Source: Hemileia vastatrix
Taxonomy: Eukaryota; Basidiomycota; Pucciniomycetes; Pucciniales; Zaghouaniaceae
NCBI GenBank assembly: GCA_030280995.1
Contig: JASXTE010000007.1
Span: 17,228,501 to 17,292,500, forward strand
Length of the DNA: 64,000 bases
Reading direction: 5' to 3'
Shown here one piece after another: positions 21,801 to 32,799 of the stretch; positions within the stretch are counted from its first letter, which is position 1, and the number at the start of each line of letters is the position of its first letter. Made by a program: the position numbers and the translations under genes. Below the pieces are notes generated by a model. That model was not told the origin of the DNA. It worked only from the letters and a program-made list of their open reading frames with translations, and made no database searches.

Positions 21801-23036
21801 ATATCTGTTGACCTTGGAGAGGCCAGATAGTTGTGATGATGATACCTGGTTGGAAATCAAGAAGAAGAGTCCTGGATTTTATGTGTCAGGAAGGCGTTTG
21901 ATGAGGAGGAAACATACAAATCCTCAAGTGGTGGTGACTCAGAAGAAGGGTCAAGAATTGGTTTTGAAGTCTTTGCATGAAGACCTTGGTCACAGAGGCT
22001 TTGGGGAGACTTATAGAAGAGTAGCAGACAGATTTTGGTGGCCAGGTATGAAGTTGGCTGTGCAGGGTTGGGTTCAATCTTGTGAAGAATGTCAAAGAAG
22101 AAGTCACTTGAAACCTAAAGAGGTGGGCCATGCTACTGGTGAATCAACTGTTTTTGGAAGGGTCAGTCTGGATGCTTTCCATATTAAAGAGGGCAGGTAT
22201 AAATACTTGATTGTTGCTAGGGATGATTAGTCTGGTTGGGTTGAGGCAGTGCCTCTGGTTAATTTTACTGCCAAGAATGTGGCAGAGTTTTTGAAGAAGG
22301 AGTGGATTTATAGGTATGGGTTGATGAAGTTGGTGACTGTTGATGGTGGGCCGGAGTTTGGTGCCGAATTTAAAGAAGCTGTGGCTAGTGTTGGTTCTAA
22401 ATTTAGAGTGGCTACACCATATTATCCTGAAGCTGAAGGCATCGTTGAAAGAGGCCATCAAGTTATCAAGAATTCTTTGGTGAAGATGTGTGGCGATAGT
22501 GCTGAAAAGTGGAGGCATTATTTACCCTTGGTGTTATTTGCTGATAGGGTCACTGTGAAGAGGACAACTGGCTATTCTCCTTATGAGTTAAGGTTTGGTC
22601 AAAAAGCCGTTCTACCAGTGGACTTGGAAGATTTCTCTTATCTTGGAATTGATTGGGATGTCGTGCACTCAACAGAAGATTTGCTCTGTGCCAGGATGCA
22701 ACAGTTGGAATGTAGAGGAGAATGTCAAGAGAAGGCATACTCTAGAATGATGAAGATTAGGAATCAATCAGTCAGGTACTGGGACAAGAATTTGGCTCAT
22801 AGACTCAGGAATCCTTTGAAACCTGGTTGTTTAGTTTTGGTGTATAATAGAAGTTTGGAGAGTCAGTGGGGAAAATGTTTGCTGACAGATGGAATGGACC
22901 TTACAGAGTCAGATCTCAGGTGTCTGGAGGTTCTTATGTTTTGGAAGAGTTGGATGGTGCAGTCTTGAAAAAGAGGGTGGCTGCAGACCAAGTGAAGAGG
23001 TTTTATCCCAGAGGCACTAGGCATGAAGAAGATTGA
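18818..23036 (+). pseudogene. Family A pol: reverse transcriptase, RNase H, integrase (broken)
   Basis: The frame opens at ATG 18818. The first 300 codons are element-specific, with a duplicated block (about 19062-19210 and 19508-19660) and two H-x-KL motifs made from the dispersed DNA repeat. Reverse transcriptase follows: LVHDLRALNRVT, then LPQGATNSVAVYQ and FIDDGG (20400-20515). RNase H has YLAVDSS near 21000. Integrase has an H/C zinc-binding region (LHEDLGHRG...CEEC) and a D, D, E triad in SLDAFHI, TVDGGPEF and PEAEGIVERGHQ (22160-22450). Breaks include TAG at 20393, TAA near 20585, TAG near 20826, a frameshift near 21375, TAG near 22228 and a frameshift near 22870. The family D pol gives the uninterrupted residues at most of these places, confirming they are lesions. 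No chromodomain was seen. Confidence 0.85.
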
Positions 23037-24290
23037 CTCCTCAATGAGGATAAACTATGGAACGTTCTTTTTTTTGTTTTGGAATTTTCGTGGTGTTGCA
23101 GAGCAACTTTTGTGTGGAAACTTTTTGTTAGAAGGTACCCATGGGTGGGGCTTCTAGATTTGATCTTGGCAAGTGTAGGGGTGACTGATGGGCTGGCTGC
23201 TCTATTAACAGTTACTCCAGATTGTCTGTTTCCAACCCTTTTACTTAATTTGTTTTAACCCAAGTATTGGTTTCTTTTCACAGGTTTTAGTCCTCTATGA
23301 CTTTAAACTGGAATTTCCTCTGGTTGTCAAGTGCTGGACTCTTCACTGTTTATTGGTTCTGGTTTTTTTTGTGTTGAATGTTGTGTTTTTGTTAGAAGGC
23401 ACCCAGGGGGGGCTTCTATATTTTATTTTGGAAAGTGTGGGGGTTACTTATGAGCTGGCTGCTCTGTAGAACAGTTACCCCAGAATGTCTGTATCAAGTC
23501 TTTTGTTTTTCCTAGTTGAATTCTAGTTCTGTTGTTTATTATTCAGGTTTCAAGTCCACTATGACTTTAAACTGGTTTGGGACTGGCTTCTTTATCTTTG
23601 GTTCTTTTAGATTGGTGGTGGATCACTGGTTGTCTCCCATCATATTTATTTATTGGAGGGAGCCCACCCAGTGATCATTTCTATGGAACGGACTTTCCCT
23701 TATTGGACCATCTATGGAGCTTGACTTTCTTTGATTTTGCAGTTATGTTTTTGCTAGATAGCAGTTTTAGATTATTTTCTTTTTTCTCTTTTTTTCTTTT
23801 AATTTTTTATGGGGGTTATTTAAAATTATAAAATCAAAAATATAGGGTGTTACCACATCAGGGTCACCTGGATGTGGGCAAGCATTGGTGGGGAAAGGCT
23901 CATCAATTGGCCGGGCAATGCTATTTTATTTTTATTTATTATTTATTTCATGTGTTTCTGTGTTTCATTATTTTTATTATCTTCTGAATTTCTAAATTTT
24001 TTGAATTTTGTTTTCTGTTAATCATTTAAAAGATTTAATTGTGTATCCACATCAAGGTGCACATGGATGTGGGTAAGGTATCAGGGGATCAGCTCATCAA
24101 TTGGCTGGGGGAAACCATTTGTATTATTTTTTATATTTTATTTTATTTCATTTATGTTATTTTATTTCATTTTATTTATTAATTTTTAATTTTAGTATAT
24201 TAGTAGATATAAAATAAAAAAAAAAAATTCTGATATTATTTTTTTTAATTGTTTCATATTATTATTATGTTTCTAATCTTTTGCAGGAGC
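23037..24290 (+). other. Family A 3' non-coding region: hairpin modules, motifs, AT-rich tract
   Basis: After the pol stop come two copies of a module of about 95 bp (23135-23235 and 23395-23490), GGTACCCATGGGTGGGGCTTCT-type, each with the paired GGGG(T)NACT...AGTTACYCC arms. Each is followed by a motif copy (TATGACTTTAAACTGG at about 23300 and 23560). From 23850 to 24120, two related blocks (ACATCARGG...GGATGTGGG...GCTCATCAATTGGC) recur; their homologue is in family D near 44465-44530. The rest is AT-rich and non-coding. Confidence 0.65.
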
Positions 24291-25861
24291 TCATTTCCTG
24301 GATGATGACACTTCTGGAGGCTGGTCCGGATTGTGATGACGTTTTTGTTTTTTGTTGAGATTGTGGGAAGCACTGTGTTCTTTGAAGTGCATCCTGCTGG
24401 AAAGATGATAGGGATTGTAATGGTCAGGAATTGGATTAGAGGGAAGTTCAGAGGAGGAATAAGAAGAGGCAGGAATGGAGTGCTGGAGGGTGTGCTTAAT
24501 GATCCTATACATTTTCCAGTGGTCGTCCAGTAGGCGCTTTCTCAGGGATTTTTCAAAGTCATTCAAAGGTCCATGGAGGGCAAAGGCTTTTAGCATGTTG
24601 GAACACATGGTGCTTAGGTGTTTCTTCATGTCTCCATAATCCAGGGTCAAAGAAGTTTCAAGAGGTTGGCTAACTCCAATAATAGATTCAGGAGGAGGGG
24701 TGCCAACTAGACAAGAAGAATTGGATCAGTAATTATTTTTTGTTGAAGAAATGGAATAATTAATTTGGTACTTACAGATTGGAAGCTCATCAAATCTGTA
24801 AGCAGCTGGGATTTGGATCTCTGACGATTTTGTTATGGTCATAGTGGGTGGATCAACTAGGGAAAGATATGAATTCTCATGGTCTTCCTCTGAAGGATCC
24901 TGAGAAGGTGAACTGAGATGCTGATGTTCCTGGGGCCTAGTTGGAGCAGTGAGATTGTTGTTGTTGTTGAGGTTGTTATTTCTGTTGGATTCAGCTGGAG
25001 GAGGTGCTGGTGATGGGGTACCAGGGTTGTTAAAGGATGGAGCAGGAGAGGGGGATTTGGAAGCAGAGTGCTCTCTTCTGGATGGATATTTTGAAGTGAT
25101 GGAACTGTCACAAGAGTAGTTGGCTGACAGAGGAGAGGTGTAGCTTCTTTGTCTTAGTTAGTGATGAATTGTTGTTGTGGAGCAGAGTGTGGTGTTCTGG
25201 TTTCTTCTTGGGTCTCTCTGGCAGGTCTCTTAGAAATCTGTAAATTTTTGGTGCTTTTGTACTTTGGAAGGGTGGATTGCATTGTTCTGGGAGCAGTAGG
25301 AGGTAGTTGGGATGAGTTGTTGATGTTTTATGGATGAATTTGGCTGTTTTCTGGCCGTTTTGGAAGGTTTTGCCCCTGATTTTCACTGTTTGGTGAGGCG
25401 GGCGGGCCACCCGACGTCGGCTGGGCCACCTGGACGCGGTCTAGAAGCTTGGGAGTTGATCTTGAATCTTTTGGAGCTAATTTGACGTAGATAAAAGCAG
25501 TTTCTAGGGGAGCTAAGGCTGGTCTTTTGGGAAGAGTGCGGGATGCTGAGCTTCTGGATCTTCTGGAAGGAGCAGAAGATAGAGAGGAAGAGGAAGGACC
25601 AAGCTCTGGGGATCTGGTAGGGGATCTGGAGATGTATTTGTGAGAAGGAGAAGGCGGAGGAATAGGGTAGTTGGCATCTCTGTCACATCTTTTCTTTTTG
25701 GAATATCTAGAGTCACAAGCCCTGTTGTAGAATTTGGATTTAGGATTTGCGAGAGTGAATGTGCAAGGTCTGCACATGTGGATGCACTGTTTGCAGGCAT
25801 AGTCCTTGGGAGCAGTGAAGCAAGGGAGAGTAGAAGGGTTAACATCAGGAGATCCAGCCAT
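24291..25861 (-). pseudogene. ZnC1 in the complete family A element (most complete copy, lightly broken)
   Basis: ATG is at 25861. Exon 1 is 25861-24776, the intron 24775-24707 (GTAAGTACC...TTGTCTAG, 69 bp, branch-like TTACTGATC) and exon 2 24706-24291. The right-arm copy's exon 1 is one base longer (1087 versus 1086), which restores phase, so the family protein is about 500 aa. Cluster positions: C23-x2-C26-x6-C33-x15-C49-x2-R52-x6-C59. R52 is Cys in the left-arm and 33.8-kb copies. A Ser/Arg-rich stretch, a Pro/Asn/Gln-rich middle and FDELPI before the intron follow; exon 2 is basic and helical. TAA at 25328 and an indel break this copy. Oriented against gag-pol, it lies downstream of its own TATA-like box and motif array. 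Likely a nuclear regulator; function inferred from the cluster only. Confidence 0.7.
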
Positions 25862-25989
25862 GATCTGTGGTGAGAAAAGATGATGAAAAGGGATAGGAGG
25901 AGATTTTTGTCAGTGATGGGTAGATGATTAAGTGAAGGTGGAAGTTCAGCAGGTTGGCTGTACAGGTGTGCTGCATGAAATTGGCTGCG

Positions 25990-26560
25990 TCCATTTTATG
26001 CAAAATTACGTCAGTCCATCAAGACTCTAAACTGAAAAAGCTATGTTATCAAGTCAGTCCATCAAGACTCTAAACTGAAAAAGCTATGGTATCAAGATCA
26101 GTCCATCAAGACTTTAAACTGAAATCTGGTTTCTGTTAGTCCTCCAAGAATTTAAACTGGCTGGTTTTAAGATTTTATCAAGATTAGTCTGTCAAGACTT
26201 TAAACTGAACACTGTGTTAGTCCCCCAAGACTTTAAACTAAGGGATCTAAGTCCCCCAAGACTATAAACTGAGAAAAAAGGGTTTTGTTGTTGGAGTTGG
26301 TTTTGAAAGATTGGTGGAGGGTATCCACAGGGGGAGCCTCTGAATTTAGAAAAGGCAAGTTTGGGGGTAATTGATGGGCTATAAGCTCTATTTACAATTA
26401 CCCCAGAATGTTAGTTTTCTCTCTGTGTCTTAATGTGGTTGATCTCTGGTTCTAAGTTTATGATTTAGGTTTTGAGTCCCCCAAGACTTTAAACTGAGGG
26501 TTTTTGAGTCCCCCAAGACTATAAAATGAGGTTGGTCCCCCGAGACTTAAAACTGAGGGT
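25990..26560 (-). promoter_or_regulatory. ZnC1 promoter region: TATA-like box, motif array, hairpin
   Basis: On the minus strand, TTTTGCATAAAATGG (25992-26006) lies about 135 bp before the ATG. Upstream of it are seven motif copies at 26011-26270 (spacing about 30-45 bp) and three at 26475-26560. The hairpin arms are at 26364-26373 and 26395-26404. The layout of TATA, then tandem sites, then hairpin is the same in the left and right arms. Confidence 0.6.
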
Positions 26561-26616
26561 TGTTTGTGGCTACATCCTATAGAGGGTGTGGTCAATTTTT
26601 CTTTTCTGAATCAAAC

Positions 26617-27287
26617 TCAAGTACTAGTGGAATTACAGAGGGAATCAAGAGATGAAATGAAGTGTTCAGAATTAGCCTTGAACTGGTGAATGAGGTGTCT
26701 TCTGTTCTCAATTTCCTGTGGATCTCTGGCAGGAGTGGATTGGAAGTAGTGAAGCAGAAGTTGTTTCTGTTGAGATGTGTATTGTTGGAACTTGGCCTTG
26801 ATAGTGGGCAAGTGCGTTGGTGTTGGTGGTGCAATGGATCCTACATTGTTATCATCACTATCAGAAGAGGGAGGAACTGAGAAGGTATCAGTTTTAAAGT
26901 TGAACGAAGGAATGAATTTTCTTTACCATCAGATGGACCAGGTATGGGGGAACTAGTTGTTTTATGGGTTGTGGCACTCTTCTGGGAAGGGTGGAGATTT
27001 TTGATTAATCTGGGTATCAGGATGGATGGCCTAGATCTTTTGGTGCTGGCAGAAGAAGGACCAGGTTGAGGTGGAGGTGAATCTGTTGTAGAAGAAAGTG
27101 GACCAGATCTGTGGCAGGTCTTCTTTCTGGATTGGCAGACATCGCAGGACGTTCTTTATGGATAGAAAGGTGGTGTCATGGTGCAGATTAAATTATTGTT
27201 GATGCAGTATTGGCAAGGACCCATTTCATTGGCAGATTTGGGAAGAAGGTTAAACATGGTTTTTGGATGAAGAAAGAATGTGGACAT
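26617..27287 (-). pseudogene. ZnC2 in the complete element, one nonsense codon
   Basis: Exon 1 is 27287-26927 (361 bp), the intron 26926-26877 (50 bp) and exon 2 26876-26617 (260 bp), identical in length to three other copies. All six cluster Cys are present (CQYCINNNLIC and, after the stop, CDVCQSRKKTC). A TAA between the two cluster halves (near 27160) ends translation after about 43 residues. No indel is present. This is the only one of five ZnC2 copies with a premature stop. Confidence 0.7.
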
Positions 27288-27291
27288 TCTT

Positions 27292-27305
27292 AATTGGAGG
27301 GAGGA
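27292..27305 (+). other. Polypurine tract, family A
   Basis: TTGGAGGGAGGA directly precedes the LTR start TGTGG at 27306. The same tract with the same upstream sequence (ACATTCTYAATTGG) precedes the LTRs at 9843, 15283 and 35136 and, in reverse, 42626 of family D. The antisense ZnC2 start codon lies in this conserved stretch. Confidence 0.75.
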
Positions 27306-28398
27306 TGTGGTCTTCCAACATTGGCAGGGGCCTTTGTTGTGTGATTTGGCGCTGTTTGTGCATGTCTTTATTGACATCTGTTAAAGAATTGGGTGTTTTT
27401 CTAGTTTTATTCCGTGGATATTGGGTCTGCCGGTATGTGGGTACTATCATTGGATAGCCCTGGTTTTTCTCTATATTTTATGTCTTTTAGAGATTTTTCA
27501 TATTCTGAGTTTTAAGGGGTCATTTCCTCATTTTTCATTTATAAAAGATTGCTGTTTAATTTTTCTTTTCGTGTTTTACGTGCTAACCTTAAGTATTTTG
27601 GTTAAGTGCTTAGTACCATTGGATAGAGCTAATTTTTTTCTATATTTCATGTCACAATGTTGTTATAGTTAAATTCCCTTTTTTAAAGGTTTTAGTAGCT
27701 GTAGCTAATTTTTCTAAGTAGATTAGTGGTTTTTATTGGTTTTCTGGCTTCAGGTAGGCCGGGCCGCTTCAGGCGGCATCTCCGACGTCAGGCGGCCCGC
27801 CCGCCTCTGTTTTAGGAGGTTGGGGAGCGCTTCAGGAGGCTTTTTTATGCAATTTGGCGGGTACAGGCGCCAGATTGGTGGGTGCGCATGGGCTCTTAGT
27901 TAGTGGTCTGTGTGTACATAGTGAATAAGACAGTTTGGGGCAACCTTAATCATCATACAACCATCCAGAGGTGATCTCATTGTTCCTCTTTAAGTTTTCA
28001 CTGTTTTCTGGTCACAATTGGCTGTGTTTGTTGCAAGTGAGTTCTTCATTTAACTTAACTTTGGCAACTTTTTTCTCTGTCATAGTCTTGCAAGCTATAG
28101 CAAGTATTATTGCTGTCTCTGGTGTGGATTTGCAGCCTACATCAAGTATCTTTGCTGTCTCTGGTGTGGACTTTGTTCTACATTTCAGTTCTTTGGTCTG
28201 GTAGTCTATCTGGGGACTATTTTCTTGGCTCATCAAGAAGTCAAGTGTGTTGAAAAGGGGCTTTAGCAAAACAGGAACCAACTTACTTTATCAAGTAAAT
28301 CTCACTCTATTTTTCTAAAGGGACAGGGGATTTTCTCTCTGGTTTTTCTTCAACTCCCTTGGTCAAGGCCTATAGCTAGTACTATAGGATTGTCTACA
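27306..28398 (+). mobile_element. Family A 3' LTR
   Basis: Full-length LTR of 1093 bp from TGTGGTCTTCC to TCTACA, followed by ACGT. The GC island at 27757-27806 contains CGG-CATCT-CCG (27774-27784) and GACGTC. It is visibly near-identical to the copy at 15283 apart from scattered changes and small indels. Confidence 0.85.
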
Positions 28399-28402
28399 AC
28401 GT

Positions 28403-30170
28403 CTCCACACCCCTCCTTGATAAGTTCCCCTTTGTTTTTTTCTTTCATTTCTTTTCTCAACCTCAATCACCACCTCCACCCCGCAATGTCAACTCATCCA
28501 CCCCCACAAATTCACATTTACCCTCTTTTATGGTAAGCTTATTCATTATTTTTAAAGCCAGACTTTTTTTTCATGTTGCTTACCTTGCTATTCATCTCTC
28601 ACCTCCATGCTTTACTCTCAACACCAACCACAGCCACCTTTGCCCACCTCCATTCCCACCATTCCCCTGCCTCACCTTGCCCACCCACACACTCACTCAG
28701 CTCAACTTTCCTTTTTCTCTCACCATTTGACTAAGCAAACACCCCATCTTTAACCCAGGAGCAATCCAAGTCATTTCAATACTCTACACAGGCTAATCAA
28801 GGTATTTCTCTCTTACTCTTTTTAGTTATTTTTGTTACGCCTCTTACTTACACACCTCCACACTCCAGACCTTTGGCTTCACACCACCACCCCACACCCC
28901 TCCATTTTCTCATCCTTGGTAAGTCTTCTGTTTTGTTTTTTTTATTAATTTCTCCCTCCCACCAATCCATTCTCACCTTTCTTCCCTCAACCAACTACCA
29001 CATCCCCTCCTCCTTACCTACACAACCACTACCTCAACCACCTCCACTTCAACCACCTCCACCTGACCACCTCCACCTCAACCCCATCCAACAACCCCCT
29101 CCACCTCCAACACCTCCACCTCCACCCCCTTCATGTCTATTGCCTCCAACACCTCCACCTGACCACCTCCACCACCTCCAAGCTCCACCCACTTCCCACA
29201 TCCATGGCAAGTTATTTCTTACGTTTTTTTCACCTTGCTCAACACATGCTCCTCCACCTCCACCCACACACCTTGCACCCACTCTCACTTTCCATACCTC
29301 CCCAACCACTTCACCCACCCCACAACTACCTCCTCCCATCACTTGACCACTCCCACAGCCACACCCTCCACCTCACTCACTAACCCACTTGCCCATTTCC
29401 AGGTAGATCCATATCCATGGTAAGTATTTTCCTCTTTATTTTTTATTTTACTTTTTTTTTCATCTCACTCACCTTGCTCCCCTCCACCTCTTCACCTTGC
29501 ACCCATTTCCCCCAACTTGTCCATTCACTCACCTTTCCCACCTTTCCCACATTTCCCACATCCCACATCAACTACCTCCACTCAATTCATGTCCACCTCA
29601 CTCTCCTCAACCCCCACTCACCTCCTTGCTTTCCTCAAGCCCTACCCACAGACCTCGCTCCCCTCCACCCTCACTTTTCAATCTTGCTCCCCTCCTAAAC
29701 CATCACGCACCACTTCACCCACCAACCTCACACCCTTTCACCCTCACTTCTCCATCTTGCTCTCCTCAACCCCCACCCACCCACCTTGCCTCTTCCAAAT
29801 CTAACTCAACCTCCCCACCACCCACCTTTGCCCATGTATCCCATCCATTTTCACCCAAACCACCCATTGACTCTCACCACCAACCTCTCCTTCCCATCCA
29901 CCTTCACCCACCCCACCAATCCACCTTGCACCTTTCCGCCCTAACCCATCCACCTAATGCTCCTCCACCCTCACCCATCCACCTCACTCTCCTCCACCAC
30001 CATTCATCCACCTCACACCCCTCCAACTCCAACTACACCTCTTTACCACCCACCTTTTCCGACCTCCACCTCCACAACTCCACCATCATCTCTTTATCAC
30101 CCACCACTACCCCACCAACTCCAATTTTTCCCACCTCCACTATTCCCACAGAACTAATTCTTAATTTGAC
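28403..30170 (+). repeat. C-rich low-complexity tract, right part
   Basis: Long CACC/CTCC/CACCTTGC-rich sequence of irregular units. T-rich interruptions begin with donor-like ATGGTAAG or TTGGTAAGT (about 28531, 28917 and 29418) and return to C-rich sequence. Open frames here are Pro/Ser/His/Thr low complexity without domains and are not called as genes. It continues 13440-13788 across the family A insertion. Confidence 0.6.
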
Positions 30171-32799
30171 ATAGTGGAGAAATCATGGTCAGAATTTTTG
30201 GGAATTGTAAGTGTTATTTAAAGTGAAAAATTATTCCTTTCTTTTGCATTCACTACATTGCCTGCTCATTTTCACTTGAAGCATTAATAAGAGCTACAAA
30301 ATGACTGCTTTGGTGATGAGTGACCAAAAAGTTTGAGATGATTTTTTAAAGGAAAAGTCCTCAAGCAATAGATAATAGTGAATATTGTTCCAGATCTGAA
30401 GCAAGTGAATTTTGAAAAGAAAGAAAAGTAGGAGTTACCATGAGAAACCTAAGATTGGTAGCACTGTAACTCAAGTTGATTGAAAAGTAAGACAAGATTG
30501 ACAATAAGGTTTTTAGAGTGTCTTTGCAGGTTGATAATAGGGTTTAACTGAGCTTCACCATTCAGCTATACACACAAACCAAGTAAATATGGTTTGAGAA
30601 TGAAGTAAATGAAGTATGCGTCCCAGTAAACAAAACAAATGGTGCCCATTTATCTCAAAGGAGATTATGGATGGCAAAAAGTGCCATAGAAATTAATATA
30701 TAAAGGTGGATGCTTCTGTCAAGCAAAAAAGTTGAAGCCTCTACTTTATCTCACAAGCCTATGTGGAGAGAATGTTGGACAACAAATGCAATAAATTCAG
30801 GCTAATAGACAAGATTTATTTGTTTTAAAGAATCTTGAGTGCTAGAACACTGACTTACTGACATTAAATTCCAATATTTTTGGCATTTTGATCAAGCTAT
30901 TACTTATTTTATAGGCTGAACTGAAATTATTGATAATCAAACATGATATAAATATTCAAAGGATAGCATATTCAACTAAAAATATTTCTGATTTCATTCA
31001 TATACTCCCAAAATTTGTTTTTTACAAAATACTTCCAGAAATTCTTATTACACACAAGTGCACACACGATTCAGATTCCAGATACAAATCCTTTAAATTC
31101 AGATTTCAAAAAAAATGTATGCCCTGAAATCCATCCTCTCCCCCTATATATTCTCATATGGAAAATATTGAAAAAATCTTTAATCAACATGAAATTAAAG
31201 GAAAATTGTAACACCATATGCAATTTATGCACAATTCTCACTCCATATAAGAAATTCAGAAAATTGAGAATTCCTAATGAAGTTCCATTTTATGCAGATC
31301 CCACATGAATTACCTAGAAGTTATTGATTCATCTGAAGGTTGGAAGAATATATGGGCACCACATATAAACCCCGAGAAAATTGGATTACACATCTATTAC
31401 TTGAAAAATTCTGATCTCCCATAGACACAAACTTATTTCTGAATCAACACAAAGCTCACAAGATTCTGATTTTTCAAAATACTCCCACAAATTCTGATTC
31501 TACACAAAGGCACACAAAATTCTGAATCCAGATAAAAATTCATGAAATTCTTATTCCAGACACAAGTCCCTGAAACTCTGATTCAACTAAAAACCCATGC
31601 TGCCCATGGGTCACATATGCTTGTAAAATAAATATTATTTTTATCATCATATTAATTTATAATTTGGTTAATAATTTGAGTAACACAAATGAAAAGCTTA
31701 ATATTTTTAAGGAGAATTAACTTGTAAATATTTTCATATCATATCTTCAATTTGATTTACATCATATCAAAAATAAAATTATTCAGCATAAATTTTTGGA
31801 TGAATTCATTTGCAAGAAAGTTAATTCTATAATTATTTTTTAGAACTCTTCACAGCTAAATTAAGCATTTTACGGAGATAGAAATATATAATAGTGATCT
31901 GTAGAAATAAATAATAATATTGGGTCATCTTCAGAATTAAGATTTTTTGACTTTTCCATAAATAAATTTAAAAGGGATAATCTTATTTCATATTTTTGTT
32001 GGAAGACTGATCTAAACTTTTTATAATAGTTTTACCATCAAGAATATGCACAAAAATCAATAGAAAAGTTATTAATATGTTCATTGATGAATTAATGGGA
32101 AAAATGCATATTTTTTGAAATAAAAATTACTAGAGTTATCTAATTAAACACTTTTTCATTTTTATTTATATAAATATATATTATTATTCATGGAGTGAAA
32201 TAAGCTATAATTTTTTTTGACTATATTTTTATATTTCAGTTATAAAAAATAGGATTATACAAATTTTAATGATGCAAAGATGAAATAAATTTAAATTCAG
32301 AAGAGAATATATCTCTCTTAAAATTTAAAAATTGTAATGAGGGAGTTTTTTCCAAAATTTAAAGTAATTATTTATGTGTATGATTAATTTTTTTTCATTT
32401 AAATTATATTTTTTTAAGGATTATTCCAATAAAAAGAATTTAATTTTCAAAATTTGATGATGGATATTTTTGAATGAAGGTGATGGTTGGGCAGTTAAGA
32501 ATGAAATTTAATGTTTAAAATTTATAATAATACTGGACATGAAAAATATCTTATTCTTGATCAATCTGTGCTTAATGAGTGCTCAATCAGGGATCAAATT
32601 AGATTTTTGTTAGATCAACTAGTTCTAAATGTTGGACACACCAGGCTTTAATCAAGGACAAATCTCAGACAAAATCTGACTCTAATTTTTTCTCAATGAG
32701 TTATTCATGGTGAGTCTGATAAATGGCATAAATTAGGGTCACCATGGAGTTCAAAGAGTGAGAGCTGCTAGCAATTCACCCACAAATTTCCCATGGTGT
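30171..32799. other. AT-rich region without a recognised gene
   Basis: No coding sequence is supported. Around 31000-31600 a loose repeat of the type ATTCTGATTCCAGACACAA recurs with CACACAA spacers. The boundary at 32799 is abrupt: the ZnC1 intron sequence stops after about 12 bp, so exon 2 and the rest of that element have been lost or displaced. Confidence 0.5.

Larger units (their letters stand above)
13789..28398 (+). mobile_element. Composite family A Ty3-like LTR retrotransposon insertion
   Basis: Order: LTR fragment (13789-14061), 3' interior with ZnC2 (14062-15282), full LTR (15283-16345), primer binding site, gag-protease, pol, 3' region with hairpins and motifs, ZnC1 and ZnC2 on the opposite strand, polypurine tract, and 3' LTR (27306-28398). 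ACGT lies immediately before 13789 (13785-13788) and after 28398 (28399-28402), as expected of a 4-bp target duplication around the whole composite. The C-rich flanks also match. The simplest history is a tandem of two elements sharing the middle LTR, the first having lost everything from within its 5' LTR to its 3' interior. Gag and pol contain several stops, so the copy is not autonomous. Confidence 0.8.

Noticed and set aside
28873..30174. Long open frames rich in Pro, Ser, His and Thr
   Set aside because: They follow from CACC/CTCC low-complexity sequence, overlap in several frames and show no domain or conserved start.
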